Shown in pieces: positions 1 to 8,264 of a DNA stretch of 35,340 nt. The notes under the pieces were generated by a model. The model did not search any database and was not told where the DNA came from. It saw only the letters and a list, made by a program, of their open reading frames with translations. Source of the stretch: Woeseiaceae bacterium (lineage in GTDB: Bacteria; Pseudomonadota; Gammaproteobacteria; Steroidobacterales; Woeseiaceae); the NCBI GenBank assembly GCA_021773135.1, contig JAJFKP010000033.1:1-35340 (forward strand). The letters run 5' to 3'. Both the position numbers and the translations under genes were made by a program. Each line of letters begins with the position of its first letter. The first letter of the stretch is position 1.

Positions 1-3000
1 CTGGTTGCCAGGGATGTGGCCCATGCGCTTGAGTTGCTGGAAGCAGAGAAGTCGGCAACCACCAAAATTGAGGCACAGGATACGGTCGATCGGCCTGTAG
101 TCTTCATGTTTAGTGGCCAAGGTAGCCAGTATGCGAACATGGCGGCGTCCTTGTACCAGAACGAACCGAGTTTTCGGCAATGCCTGGATCAGTGTGCTGC
201 ACTACTGGAAACTCAGCTGGGTTGCGATCTCCGCGACAAGATCTTCAGCGGCGACGATGAAGGAAACAACAACGAACTTAACCAGACTGGACTCGCTCAA
301 CCGGCATTGTTTGCAATCGAGTATTCGCTGGCGCAGCTATGGATTGAATGGGGAATCGAACCGGACGGGATGATAGGCCACAGCATCGGTGAATATGTGG
401 CGGCCTGCCTCGCCGGGGTCATGAGCCTGGAGGACGCGCTCAGCCTGGTTGCGGCTCGTGGTCAGCTAATGCAGGGCCTGCCATCTGGCGACATGCTTGC
501 CGTATTTGCGGCCTCGGAAGCGATATCGAACTACCTGGATGGCGACGTGTCGCTCGCAGCAATAAACGGGCCTGAATTCTGCACTGTTTCCGGCGCGAGC
601 GAACAAGTTGCTGCGCTCATGCAGCGGCTTGATGCCGATGACGTTGAGTATCGGGAGCTGGAGACATCGCATGCGTTCCATTCGGCAATGATGGATCCCA
701 TCCTGGATGAATTTACCAGTCGCGTAGCCACAATAGATCTTCACGCACCGACGACATCTTATGTATCGAATGTCACCGGGAACTGGATTACCTCAGAGCA
801 AGCGACCGATCCCGCTTACTGGGCGCAGCATCTTCGGGGTACGGTAAAATTCGAGGCCGGGTTATCTACTTTGCTGGCGGAGCCTAACCGGGTGCTGCTT
901 GAGGTGGGGCCTGGCAAAACACTGGCAACGTTTGCCCGCCAGGTAGCCGCAGGCAATCGCGGTATCGACATCAACACTTCATTGCCGCATCCAAATGATC
1001 CAAGTGATGACAGTCAATTCGTTTTGCAGAGTGCAGCAATCCTGTGGCAATGCGGCGTGCGCTTCGACTGGAAAGGCTTCAACCGCCACGGCAAGTTGTA
1101 CCGGATACCACTGCCGACCTATCCATTCGAACGCAGTCGTTACCTGGCAGAACCGAAACCACTCAGCGAAATGGGTATGGTGGCGCCCGACGCAATCAAG
1201 ATTCATGACAAAGTCGAAGACTGGTTTTACATACCGTCCTGGCGACGCTCACTGCCGGATGGTTTTGCACAAGATGACAGTGTGTTGCGAGAAAACGCAA
1301 ACTGGATCATCTTCTGTGATCGTGAGTCTGTTGGCGAACGATTCGCACAACGCCTGGCACGACATGATCGTAAGGCAATCCTCGTGAGAGCCGGAGAAAA
1401 GTATGATGTGAACGATGCCGGAATTACGCTCGATGCAATCGATAAAACGCACTACGAAAAGTTGGTCGACAGCATCGAACACCTGGAGAGCAGACCCTGT
1501 CGGATACTGCATCTTTGGAATCTCGGCGAGTCGGATTCGAGCTTGCAACGAAGCCTGGACGAAGGTTTCTACAGTCTCTTGTATCTGGCCCAGGCTTTGG
1601 GTGACCGCCCACCTCCTGCGGTTAAACTTCTGATTGCGGCAAGCGGCATGCATGGCGTCCGTGCTAGCGACAAACGTCAGCCTGAAAAGTCTCTCCTAGT
1701 TGGTCCTGCCAAAGTCATACCGCAGGAGTACCCGTATGTATCCGGCCGCAGTGTTGATTTCGCTGTGGCAGATATCCTGGCCGATCCGGAAAAAGCGGTT
1801 GACCGGTTAGTCGCCGAGCTCAAGCTTCCGGGCAACAGTGCGGTTGCCTATCGTGGTGCCTACCGCTGGCTGGAATCCTACGAGCCTGTCAGGATTGGCC
1901 CGACAAATGAACAGCAGATCCCGCTACGTTTGGGCGGCACCTACTTGATTACGGGTGGCCTCGGCGGCATTGGACTTGCCTTGTCTCAGTACCTTGCGCG
2001 CGATTTTCAGGCTAAACTGATATTGACAGGACGCAGCAAGTTGCCCGATCGTTCAGACTGGGAAAACTACATTGCAAGCAACGACAAAAATGATCCTGTC
2101 GTGCAATGCTTGCTGCAGATTCGAGAACTCGAAGAGCTGGGCGCCGAGGTTATGCTAATTCAAGCTGACGTGGCAGATAGTGATGCAATGCGCGCAGGAA
2201 TTGCTTCCGCACGCGATCGTTACGGTGCGATTAACGGCGTCGTGCATGCTGCGGGTGTTCCCGGTACCGGGATCATGCAATTAAAAACCAGGGAGGCCGC
2301 AGATGCTGTATTGCGTCCGAAAGTTCAGGGCACGCTGGTGCTCGATTCCTTGCTGGATCTCGCCGAACTCGACTTCATGCTGCTGTGTTCGTCGATCAAT
2401 TCTATTTACGGTGGTGTCGTCGTAATTGATTACGCTGCCGCCAATGCTTACCTCGATGCCTATGCGGCATCGCGTCGCGCTGCTTATGACTTGCCTGTCA
2501 TCGCTGTGAATTGGGACGCCTGGCAGGAAGTTGGCATGGCGGCAGATGCAGTTGAACATTTGCCGAAAAATATGCAGGCCGCACGTCGACAGGCCTTACA
2601 ACAGGCTATACCAACAGCCGGAGGTGTCGATGCGTTTTCGAGACTGTTGAAGGTTGCGGCGCCCCAGTTTGTCGTATCGACACACGATGTTCGGGCAGTG
2701 ATGGAGAGCATAGATGCCGCAGATGCAGAGCGCCTAGCGACGGCCGAAGCTGGCACTCGGGAAGACAGTGTCAAACCGGTAACAGATCCGGGTAGCGCAC
2801 AGCATGCCCGCCCGACACTTTCCACTGAACTTGTCACGCCTCGCAATAAGGACGAGGAAAAACTGGCTGCCATATGGTCTGGCCTGCTTGGAATCGAAAG
2901 TATCGGGGTCAATGATGACTTTTTCGAACTGGGTGGACACTCTCTTTTGGGAACTAGAGTGTTGTCTAGAATCAAGGAAGAGTTCTCACTAAAGCTACCA

Positions 3001-3138
3001 CTACGGGTTGTTTTCGAGGCGCCGACGATTGCGATGCTCGCAGAGCGTATCGAAAGTCTGCGCTGGGCTCTGGAGAGTTCAGACGAAGATGGACCCGACG
3101 ATCTGCCTGACGATGATGTCGAGGAAATCGTACTTTGA
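1..3138 (+). CDS. Type I polyketide synthase, C-terminal part (AT-KR-ACP), 5' end outside the window
   Basis: The reading frame is open from base 1, so this is the 3' part of a longer gene; the ketosynthase should lie upstream. Residue numbers here count from the GTG at base 16. An acyltransferase domain starts near residue 28 with the GQGSQ motif. Its active site is GHSIGE at about 122-127, and HAFH at 219-222 is the signature of malonyl-CoA-specific ATs. A ketoreductase follows with a GGLGGIG nucleotide-binding loop near 645 and a YAAAN catalytic motif; it lacks the LDD motif of B-type KRs. An acyl carrier protein carries GGHSL with the phosphopantetheine Ser near 976. No DH or ER is visible, so the module should add one malonate unit and leave a beta-hydroxyl. 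The last ~20 residues are strongly acidic and look like a docking tail for the next protein. The stop overlaps the start of the NRPS gene by 4 bp. Confidence 0.93.
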   Translation: MVARDVAHALELLEAEKSATTKIEAQDTVDRPVVFMFSGQGSQYANMAASLYQNEPSFRQCLDQCAALLETQLGCDLRDKIFSGDDEGNNNELNQTGLAQPALFAIEYSLAQLWIEWGIEPDGMIGHSIGEYVAACLAGVMSLEDALSLVAARGQLMQGLPSGDMLAVFAASEAISNYLDGDVSLAAINGPEFCTVSGASEQVAALMQRLDADDVEYRELETSHAFHSAMMDPILDEFTSRVATIDLHAPTTSYVSNVTGNWITSEQATDPAYWAQHLRGTVKFEAGLSTLLAEPNRVLLEVGPGKTLATFARQVAAGNRGIDINTSLPHPNDPSDDSQFVLQSAAILWQCGVRFDWKGFNRHGKLYRIPLPTYPFERSRYLAEPKPLSEMGMVAPDAIKIHDKVEDWFYIPSWRRSLPDGFAQDDSVLRENANWIIFCDRESVGERFAQRLARHDRKAILVRAGEKYDVNDAGITLDAIDKTHYEKLVDSIEHLESRPCRILHLWNLGESDSSLQRSLDEGFYSLLYLAQALGDRPPPAVKLLIAASGMHGVRASDKRQPEKSLLVGPAKVIPQEYPYVSGRSVDFAVADILADPEKAVDRLVAELKLPGNSAVAYRGAYRWLESYEPVRIGPTNEQQIPLRLGGTYLITGGLGGIGLALSQYLARDFQAKLILTGRSKLPDRSDWENYIASNDKNDPVVQCLLQIRELEELGAEVMLIQADVADSDAMRAGIASARDRYGAINGVVHAAGVPGTGIMQLKTREAADAVLRPKVQGTLVLDSLLDLAELDFMLLCSSINSIYGGVVVIDYAAANAYLDAYAASRRAAYDLPVIAVNWDAWQEVGMAADAVEHLPKNMQAARRQALQQAIPTAGGVDAFSRLLKVAAPQFVVSTHDVRAVMESIDAADAERLATAEAGTREDSVKPVTDPGSAQHARPTLSTELVTPRNKDEEKLAAIWSGLLGIESIGVNDDFFELGGHSLLGTRVLSRIKEEFSLKLPLRVVFEAPTIAMLAERIESLRWALESSDEDGPDDLPDDDVEEIVL

Positions 3139-6100
3139 GTGTAGACGTATTTCTCACTGAACTACGACAATCGAATGTCCGCATTTGGCTGGACGGGGGC
3201 CAGTTACGCTGCAAAGCACCCAAAGGCGTGTTAACCAAGCAGCTTGCTGCGCAGATAGCTGAGCGAAAATCGGAAATTGTAGAATACCTCAACGCCATCC
3301 AGGTAGATGCAGAGGAAATACCGCGCCCAACAAGCTTTGATCGGTCTGGAGATTTGCCACTGTCGTTTGCTCAGGAGCGACTATGGTTTCTTTACCAGCT
3401 GGAACCCGATAGCAGTGCCTATAATCTGACAGCCAGCCGTCGCTTTCACGACGTCGTCGACACAGATATTTTGCAAAAGGCGCTCGATGAAGTCGCAGTT
3501 CGGCACGAAGTATTGCGTTCGACTTACCCTGGTCGTGGCGGCAATCCGGCACAAGTGGTTGGACCGGCGACACCAGTGCCGCTCGTCATACACGATCTGC
3601 GGAAACGCAATTTGGAAGATCGCGAACAGGTCTTGCAGGGTATCGCTCAAGATGAGTCTCACGAAGTATTTGATCTGGAAAACGGACCTGTGTTTCGTGC
3701 CCGACTGGCGCTATTGCAGGATAACGAGTGTGTACTGTACGTAAGCCTGCCTCACATCACTGCCGATGGCTGGTCCATGGGCGTGCTGCTCGAGCAACTG
3801 GTACTTATTTACGCAAAGTATGCAAGCGATAGTGACGAGAACCTACCAGCGATTCCCGTCCAGTACGGGGATTTTGTCCAGTGGCAGCGGAGTTGGCTGA
3901 CACAGCAGAGACTTGACCTGTTGCTGGACTATTGGAAGAAACAGGTAGAAGGTGCACCGCTTTTGTTGCCTTTCCTTGCACAACGGCGGCGAACTCATTC
4001 TGCGTCAATGTCAGGCGCAGTAGAGGTGTTCAGGTTTTCGCCCGAGCTTTCGGAACAAATCAAACAAATTAGCCGGCGTCTCCAGGTTACGGATTTCGTG
4101 ACTTTGTTTTCAATTTACAGCCTCGTGTTGGCGCGGTACTCGGCAGTGAAAGATGTTCTCGTCGGAATTCCCATTGCGAACCGTAACTGGTTGGAATTCG
4201 AGAAGATGATCGGCCTGTTCGCCAACACTCTTGCATTGCACGCTGACTGCAACGGGAGTCAGACCGTCGCCGAGTACCTGAGGCGGAATCACCACATGTT
4301 GCTTGATGCTTACTCGCACCAGGATCTGCCGTTCGAAAAGTTGGTGGAGGCGGTGAATCCGGAGCGAGTGCCAGGTGTGCCGCCGATTTTTCAGGCTACA
4401 TTCGTTTTCCAGAACACGCCGCTAAGCAACGAATTCACAATGATAAGTGGCGGTTCGATGTTCGACCTCACCTGCTACATTCACGATACACCAGATGGTT
4501 TCAGGGGTGCATTGGAATACAACACTGCAATTTTGGATCGAGCAATTGCAGAGGAGCTTGTAGACAGTATTCAGGTTGTCGCCGAGCAGCTCGTCGCTGA
4601 TAAACAGCAGCACATAAGGGACCTGGCTGTAATCAGTTCGGCGCAACATCGGAGCATGCTTGGAGAGTGGAACGATACTCGCAGAATGTTTCGGCATGAC
4701 GTCACGATTGCAGCGCGTTTTGAGGAAATCGTATCGCAAAGATCGGCCGATACCGCGCTCGAATCGGTTGACTTGACATTGAGCTATGCGGAGCTCAATG
4801 CAGCGGCAAATCGCCTGGCGCATCTCCTGATGGAACATGGGGTTAGACCTGGCGATCGAGTTATGCTTTGCCTGGATCGATCGCCTGAGATCGTTATCGC
4901 AATTCTGGCGACGCTCAAAGTACAAGCGATCTACGTCCCGGTTGATCCTGAGTACCCCGCCGAACGGATCAAGATACTGATTGGCGACTGCGAGCCACGT
5001 CTTATCCTGATCGACAATAATACGGACTTGGAGGAGGACTCCTTACTTGAGATTGCACGTCTGAACGTAGGCGATCCAGATCTTGTGGGTCAGTCGGAGT
5101 TCAATCCTGAAGTAGAGGGAAATGCTGCAGATGCGGCATACATGATGTACACATCCGGCTCAACCGGCACGCCAAAGGGTGTTCTCGTTACTCACCGAAA
5201 TATAATGAGCCTGGTGGATGGCGCTGATTACATTGACTTCGGTCCAGATCAGACTTTTCTGCTGCTTGCGCCAGCGTTTTTCGACGCATCGACGTTTGAG
5301 TTGTGGGGCGCGCTGCTCAATGGCGGACGCTGCGTTGTGTATTCGGAGCGCGTTCCGAACGTATCGACTTTAGGCCAGATAATTCAAAACTACGAAATTT
5401 CCGGGTTGTTCTTAACGACGGCACTTTTCAACACGATTATCGATACTGCTTCAGAAATTCTGCAACCATTACATTGGCTGCTATTTGGTGGTGAGGCGCA
5501 TTCAGTGGATCACATTGAACGCGCACTTGATGCGCTGCCAGACACGCAAGTATCACAGGTCTATGGGCCGACGGAATGCACGACGTTTGCGACGGCAAGC
5601 AAGTTAAAATTGGGACCTGACAATCGTCTTACAAATTTGCCTGTTGCTATTGGTGCGCCGATATCAAATACAACTGCATTTGTAGTAGACGAGGGCGGAC
5701 AATTGACACCCCCTGGCGTCGTCGGCGAGCTTTACCTTGGTGGCGATGGAGTGGCCGCTGGCTACTGGCAGAGGCCCGAACTGACGGCGAAGCGTTTTGT
5801 ATCGAAGTCATTTGACGGAGAGCTACCCATGCGGCTTTATCGCACGGGTGATCAGGTCCGATGGTTGCCGAACGGAGAATTGGAATTCATCGGTCGGCAG
5901 GACTTTCAGATTAAACTTAGAGGGTTTCGGGTCGAGCTTGGTGAGGTGGAGTTTGCACTAAGAGAGCTTACTGAAGTGGTTGATGCGGTCGTGACGCTTC
6001 GAGAGGATTCGCCAGGCGACAAACGCATAGTCGCGTATGTAATTCCCTTTGCGGCAGACAGTTTCGATTCGGAAGAAACGCGTACAAACCTGCAATCCAG

Positions 6101-7295
6101 ACTTCCGGATTATATGCTTCCGTCGGCGTTTGTCACGCTGAAAGAATATCCACTGACAGCAAACGGCAAGGTTGATCGCGGCGCACTTCCTGTCCCAAAT
6201 TATTATTCCGAAGAGTTGTCTGAACCCAAACAAATGCCAGCTTCGCCGCTTGAGGTACAGATAGCCGCGCTATGGCAGCAGGCGCTTGATTGCCATGACT
6301 TAGGCATCGACGAAAACTTCTTTGACATCGGTGGAAACTCGCTTATTGCCGTACGACTGTTTGTTCAACTTGAACAGGTTACCGGTCAAAAATTGCCGCT
6401 TTCAACGCTATTTAAAGCGCCAACGATACGCTCGCTCGCCAAAGTGTTGTCATCAGGCGGGCGTAAACCGCTCTGGGATTGCCTGGTTGGCATTCAACCC
6501 CTGGGCAGTCGCGATCCAATTTTTCTGGTCCCCGGCGTCGGCGGCAATGTCCTGTCTTTCGATCGTCTGACCAAGCTTCTGGGCAGTGAGCAGCCAGTAT
6601 ACGGATTGCAGTCACGAGGACTGGATGGCGAACAACCGCCATTCACTCGCGCCGAAGAAATGGCGGCTCATTTCATCGAAGAAATTCAGAAGGTTCGCCC
6701 GCATGGCCCATACATTATTGGCGGTGCGTGTATGGGTGGCATTGTTGCTTACGAGATGGCTCAACAACTGCAAAAAGCGGGTGAAGATGTCTCCGCGCTA
6801 ATGCTAATTGAGACTGCCTCACCCATTGCTTTGCAACCAGGGCGGCGCAAACTCCAGTCTCTGTTTCACCCGATCGTGTTTCTTTACCAGGCAGCGATGC
6901 GTCACCTGCATGCGATGCGGGATCTCAGCTTTAAGGAGCGTTGGAAATATATTTCGGACAAAGCCGGCATCATGACGGAAATGATTCGGCACCGTGATGT
7001 CTATCGCGGTGACCGCAGTTACTTTTACCAGGACCTCGTGTCCAATGCCAACTATGAAATCATGGCCAATTACGTGCCTAAAGATTACCCCGGCCACATA
7101 CATCTATACCTCGCATCGAAGCGCCCGATAGACCCGGCCCGTGATACACGAATGGACTGGTGCGAACTCGCTGAGGGCGGATTTTCTGTGAAACGAATCG
7201 CTGCAACAGATTCCGGTCGCCTGTTTATGGAACCCTGGGTATCGAAGCTTGCCGAACAGATTCAAAATACAATCGAGAATCGAAACGCGGGTTAG
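3135..7295 (+). CDS. Non-ribosomal peptide synthetase, TubC docking-C-A-T-TE
   Basis: This single-module NRPS should condense an amino acid onto the acyl chain delivered by the upstream PKS and end the line. It starts with TTG, overlapping the PKS stop (TTGA). Residues 1-52 match the TubC N-terminal docking domain. A condensation domain follows, with PHITADGWS at about 205-213; the catalytic second His is kept and the first is Pro. The adenylation domain has the TSGSTGTPKG core near 671 and A10 with NGK. Aligning by eye to GrsA gives the pocket code D-A-F-F-L-G-V-T-F-K, closest to isoleucine/valine codes. A carrier domain has GGNSL near 1067. The terminal thioesterase-fold domain has GACMG with Cys1199 in place of Ser, Glu1226 where the triad Asp is expected, and Asp1359-Ser1360 where the usual Asp-His is expected. 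The specificity is a prediction and the TE alignment was made by eye. Confidence 0.95.
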   Translation: MSVDVFLTELRQSNVRIWLDGGQLRCKAPKGVLTKQLAAQIAERKSEIVEYLNAIQVDAEEIPRPTSFDRSGDLPLSFAQERLWFLYQLEPDSSAYNLTASRRFHDVVDTDILQKALDEVAVRHEVLRSTYPGRGGNPAQVVGPATPVPLVIHDLRKRNLEDREQVLQGIAQDESHEVFDLENGPVFRARLALLQDNECVLYVSLPHITADGWSMGVLLEQLVLIYAKYASDSDENLPAIPVQYGDFVQWQRSWLTQQRLDLLLDYWKKQVEGAPLLLPFLAQRRRTHSASMSGAVEVFRFSPELSEQIKQISRRLQVTDFVTLFSIYSLVLARYSAVKDVLVGIPIANRNWLEFEKMIGLFANTLALHADCNGSQTVAEYLRRNHHMLLDAYSHQDLPFEKLVEAVNPERVPGVPPIFQATFVFQNTPLSNEFTMISGGSMFDLTCYIHDTPDGFRGALEYNTAILDRAIAEELVDSIQVVAEQLVADKQQHIRDLAVISSAQHRSMLGEWNDTRRMFRHDVTIAARFEEIVSQRSADTALESVDLTLSYAELNAAANRLAHLLMEHGVRPGDRVMLCLDRSPEIVIAILATLKVQAIYVPVDPEYPAERIKILIGDCEPRLILIDNNTDLEEDSLLEIARLNVGDPDLVGQSEFNPEVEGNAADAAYMMYTSGSTGTPKGVLVTHRNIMSLVDGADYIDFGPDQTFLLLAPAFFDASTFELWGALLNGGRCVVYSERVPNVSTLGQIIQNYEISGLFLTTALFNTIIDTASEILQPLHWLLFGGEAHSVDHIERALDALPDTQVSQVYGPTECTTFATASKLKLGPDNRLTNLPVAIGAPISNTTAFVVDEGGQLTPPGVVGELYLGGDGVAAGYWQRPELTAKRFVSKSFDGELPMRLYRTGDQVRWLPNGELEFIGRQDFQIKLRGFRVELGEVEFALRELTEVVDAVVTLREDSPGDKRIVAYVIPFAADSFDSEETRTNLQSRLPDYMLPSAFVTLKEYPLTANGKVDRGALPVPNYYSEELSEPKQMPASPLEVQIAALWQQALDCHDLGIDENFFDIGGNSLIAVRLFVQLEQVTGQKLPLSTLFKAPTIRSLAKVLSSGGRKPLWDCLVGIQPLGSRDPIFLVPGVGGNVLSFDRLTKLLGSEQPVYGLQSRGLDGEQPPFTRAEEMAAHFIEEIQKVRPHGPYIIGGACMGGIVAYEMAQQLQKAGEDVSALMLIETASPIALQPGRRKLQSLFHPIVFLYQAAMRHLHAMRDLSFKERWKYISDKAGIMTEMIRHRDVYRGDRSYFYQDLVSNANYEIMANYVPKDYPGHIHLYLASKRPIDPARDTRMDWCELAEGGFSVKRIAATDSGRLFMEPWVSKLAEQIQNTIENRNAG

Positions 7296-7767
7296 AATCC
7301 GATGCTGTTACTACGGTTGGCGATGGCGTGAATTCATTATCGCTTCAGCATCCAATTTCTGTGGACGGGAATCGCAGTTGGTGTCGAAACCTAAGGTGGC
7401 AATGGCGGGTCGATGGAGGGCTTTAAAGTATTTATTCGATCGTCGAATTCAGAAATTTCTTAGTGCTGGGAAACTGTCAATAGGGCGTTCCTGTCTGTCT
7501 GCAAATGACCAGATCATAGGGTTCGAATTAACCTGATTAAGTTTAATTAAGACACTGAAATCAGCGCATTTTTTGGCACTATTCGGCTCCGGGGTGAGCG
7601 TAGAAATATGTTTAGTTGCAGGCGCCACGGGGCCTCGGCGGTGAACGAGATCGAATGCTCTGTATTGAATTCCGACACTGCTTGCAAGTGCAAATCGCAG
7701 GCAATAAAACAGGAGTCGTCCGAAACGGACAGCACCGTGTTGTTTGTAAAAAAAATGGAGAAGAATA
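7296..7767. other. Intergenic region between the NRPS and the Gly-Gly peptide gene
   Basis: These 472 bases hold no credible gene. The middle, around 7525-7560, is AT-rich and contains the 8-bp palindrome TTAATTAA. The 3' end carries a candidate promoter and a small hairpin in front of the peptide gene. A short CTGT repeat occurs at 7491-7500, and a similar one recurs at 8171-8183. No obvious intrinsic terminator follows the NRPS stop, so read-through from the NRPS is possible. Confidence 0.5.
7682..7730 (+). promoter_or_regulatory. Candidate sigma70 promoter and 5' hairpin for the Gly-Gly peptide gene
   Basis: TTGCAA at 7682-7687 (4 of 6 matches to the -35 consensus) and TAAAAC at 7705-7710 (4 of 6 to the -10) are separated by 17 bases. 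Transcription would start near 7717. A GTCCG-AAA-CGGAC hairpin at 7718-7730 would then sit at the extreme 5' end of the mRNA, where such stems can stabilise a transcript. This is inference from spacing and consensus only. Confidence 0.35.
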
Positions 7768-7953
7768 ATGAGAATGGAAGGTGGACGAACCCAGATTGGG
7801 GGCAAGGAAGGCGGCCGGGAATCTATCAGCAACATGTTAGGCGGACAGCCCATTCGAGGCGGACAGCCCACTATAGGTGGCGTTCCGGCCGGCGGGCAGC
7901 CTGAAGTTGACGGCGGCAGGGAACTTGTCGACGGGGGCACAAGGGACGCTTAG
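7768..7953 (+). CDS. Small Gly-Gly repeat peptide, candidate RiPP precursor
   Basis: A 61-residue peptide whose product I do not recognise as a named family. GGAG at 7757-7760 lies 7 bases before the ATG, which is good Shine-Dalgarno spacing, and a strong terminator lies 64 bases past the stop. It contains nine Gly-Gly pairs starting at residues 5, 11, 15, 25, 31, 37, 42, 49 and 56. Three are GGQP (25, 31, 42), one is GGVP (37) and three are GGR (5, 15, 49). It has no Cys, aromatic residue, signal peptide or membrane segment; acidic residues cluster in the last 16 positions. At DNA level a 14-bp identical repeat recurs 18 bases apart (7839-7852 and 7857-7870), so the repeats grew by in-frame duplication. 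It sits between the NRPS and an ATP-dependent ligase-like gene on the same strand. A substrate of that enzyme is a plausible role; a structural or RNA-binding peptide is an alternative. Confidence 0.6.
   Translation: MRMEGGRTQIGGKEGGRESISNMLGGQPIRGGQPTIGGVPAGGQPEVDGGRELVDGGTRDA
7839..7870 (+). repeat. In-frame 18-bp tandem repeat inside the peptide gene
   Basis: Two identical 14-bp copies of AGGCGGACAGCCCA start 18 bases apart at 7839 and 7857 and encode successive GGQP units. Identity at synonymous positions suggests a recent duplication rather than selection on protein sequence alone. Confidence 0.85.
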
Positions 7954-8264
7954 TTGTCAGTAGGTGAGGTTCAATAATTCCAAATTCTGATCCTCTCAGT
8001 AAAAATGCTAAGTTCAGAAAAGCCCGCAACAACGCGGGCTTTTTTGGTTCCTGAAATTCTGCATATCACCTGTCTGCCCAACTGAACATAAGACTGTTGA
8101 ATTTGCGCAGATCACGTTTTCTTCGGTGAACTCGCACACGCTCGCAAAAGGTCACTACTGATATAAGTATCTGTCTGTCTGTCGTTCACCCTCACCAATA
8201 AGAAAGCAGCTTATAAGTCGTTCGACCCAATGATGATTCGTTTCAACGAAAAGCCGTCCCTGCA
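7954..8264. other. Intergenic region upstream of the asparagine-synthetase-like gene
   Basis: It contains the terminator at 8018-8046 and then about 220 bases without a gene. CTGTCTGTCTGTC at 8171-8183 is a short tetranucleotide repeat. The asparagine-synthetase-like gene must have its own promoter here or rely on read-through, because the terminator separates it from the peptide gene. I could not pick a convincing promoter. Confidence 0.5.
8018..8046 (+). terminator. Strong rho-independent terminator after the peptide gene
   Basis: A perfect 10-bp stem, AAAAGCCCGC against GCGGGCTTTT, encloses the six-base loop AACAAC, and the run of T continues to six bases. The reverse orientation has a poorer T tract, so it serves the plus strand. 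It lies 64 bases downstream of the peptide stop and supports that short gene being a transcribed unit. Confidence 0.9.

Noticed and set aside
7449-7940. 163-residue Pro-rich open frame antisense to the Gly-Gly peptide
   Set aside because: Pro-Pro is the mirror of Gly-Gly codons; the Shine-Dalgarno site and the better T tract of the terminator support the plus strand.
7768-7953. Calling the peptide a lasso precursor
   Set aside because: A Thr sits two residues before Gly37, as in lasso leaders, but the nearest acid would be ring position 10, and no RRE or leader protease is present.
8171-8183. CTGT tetranucleotide repeat as a phase-variation tract
   Set aside because: Only about three units and outside any coding frame; too short to argue for slippage control.
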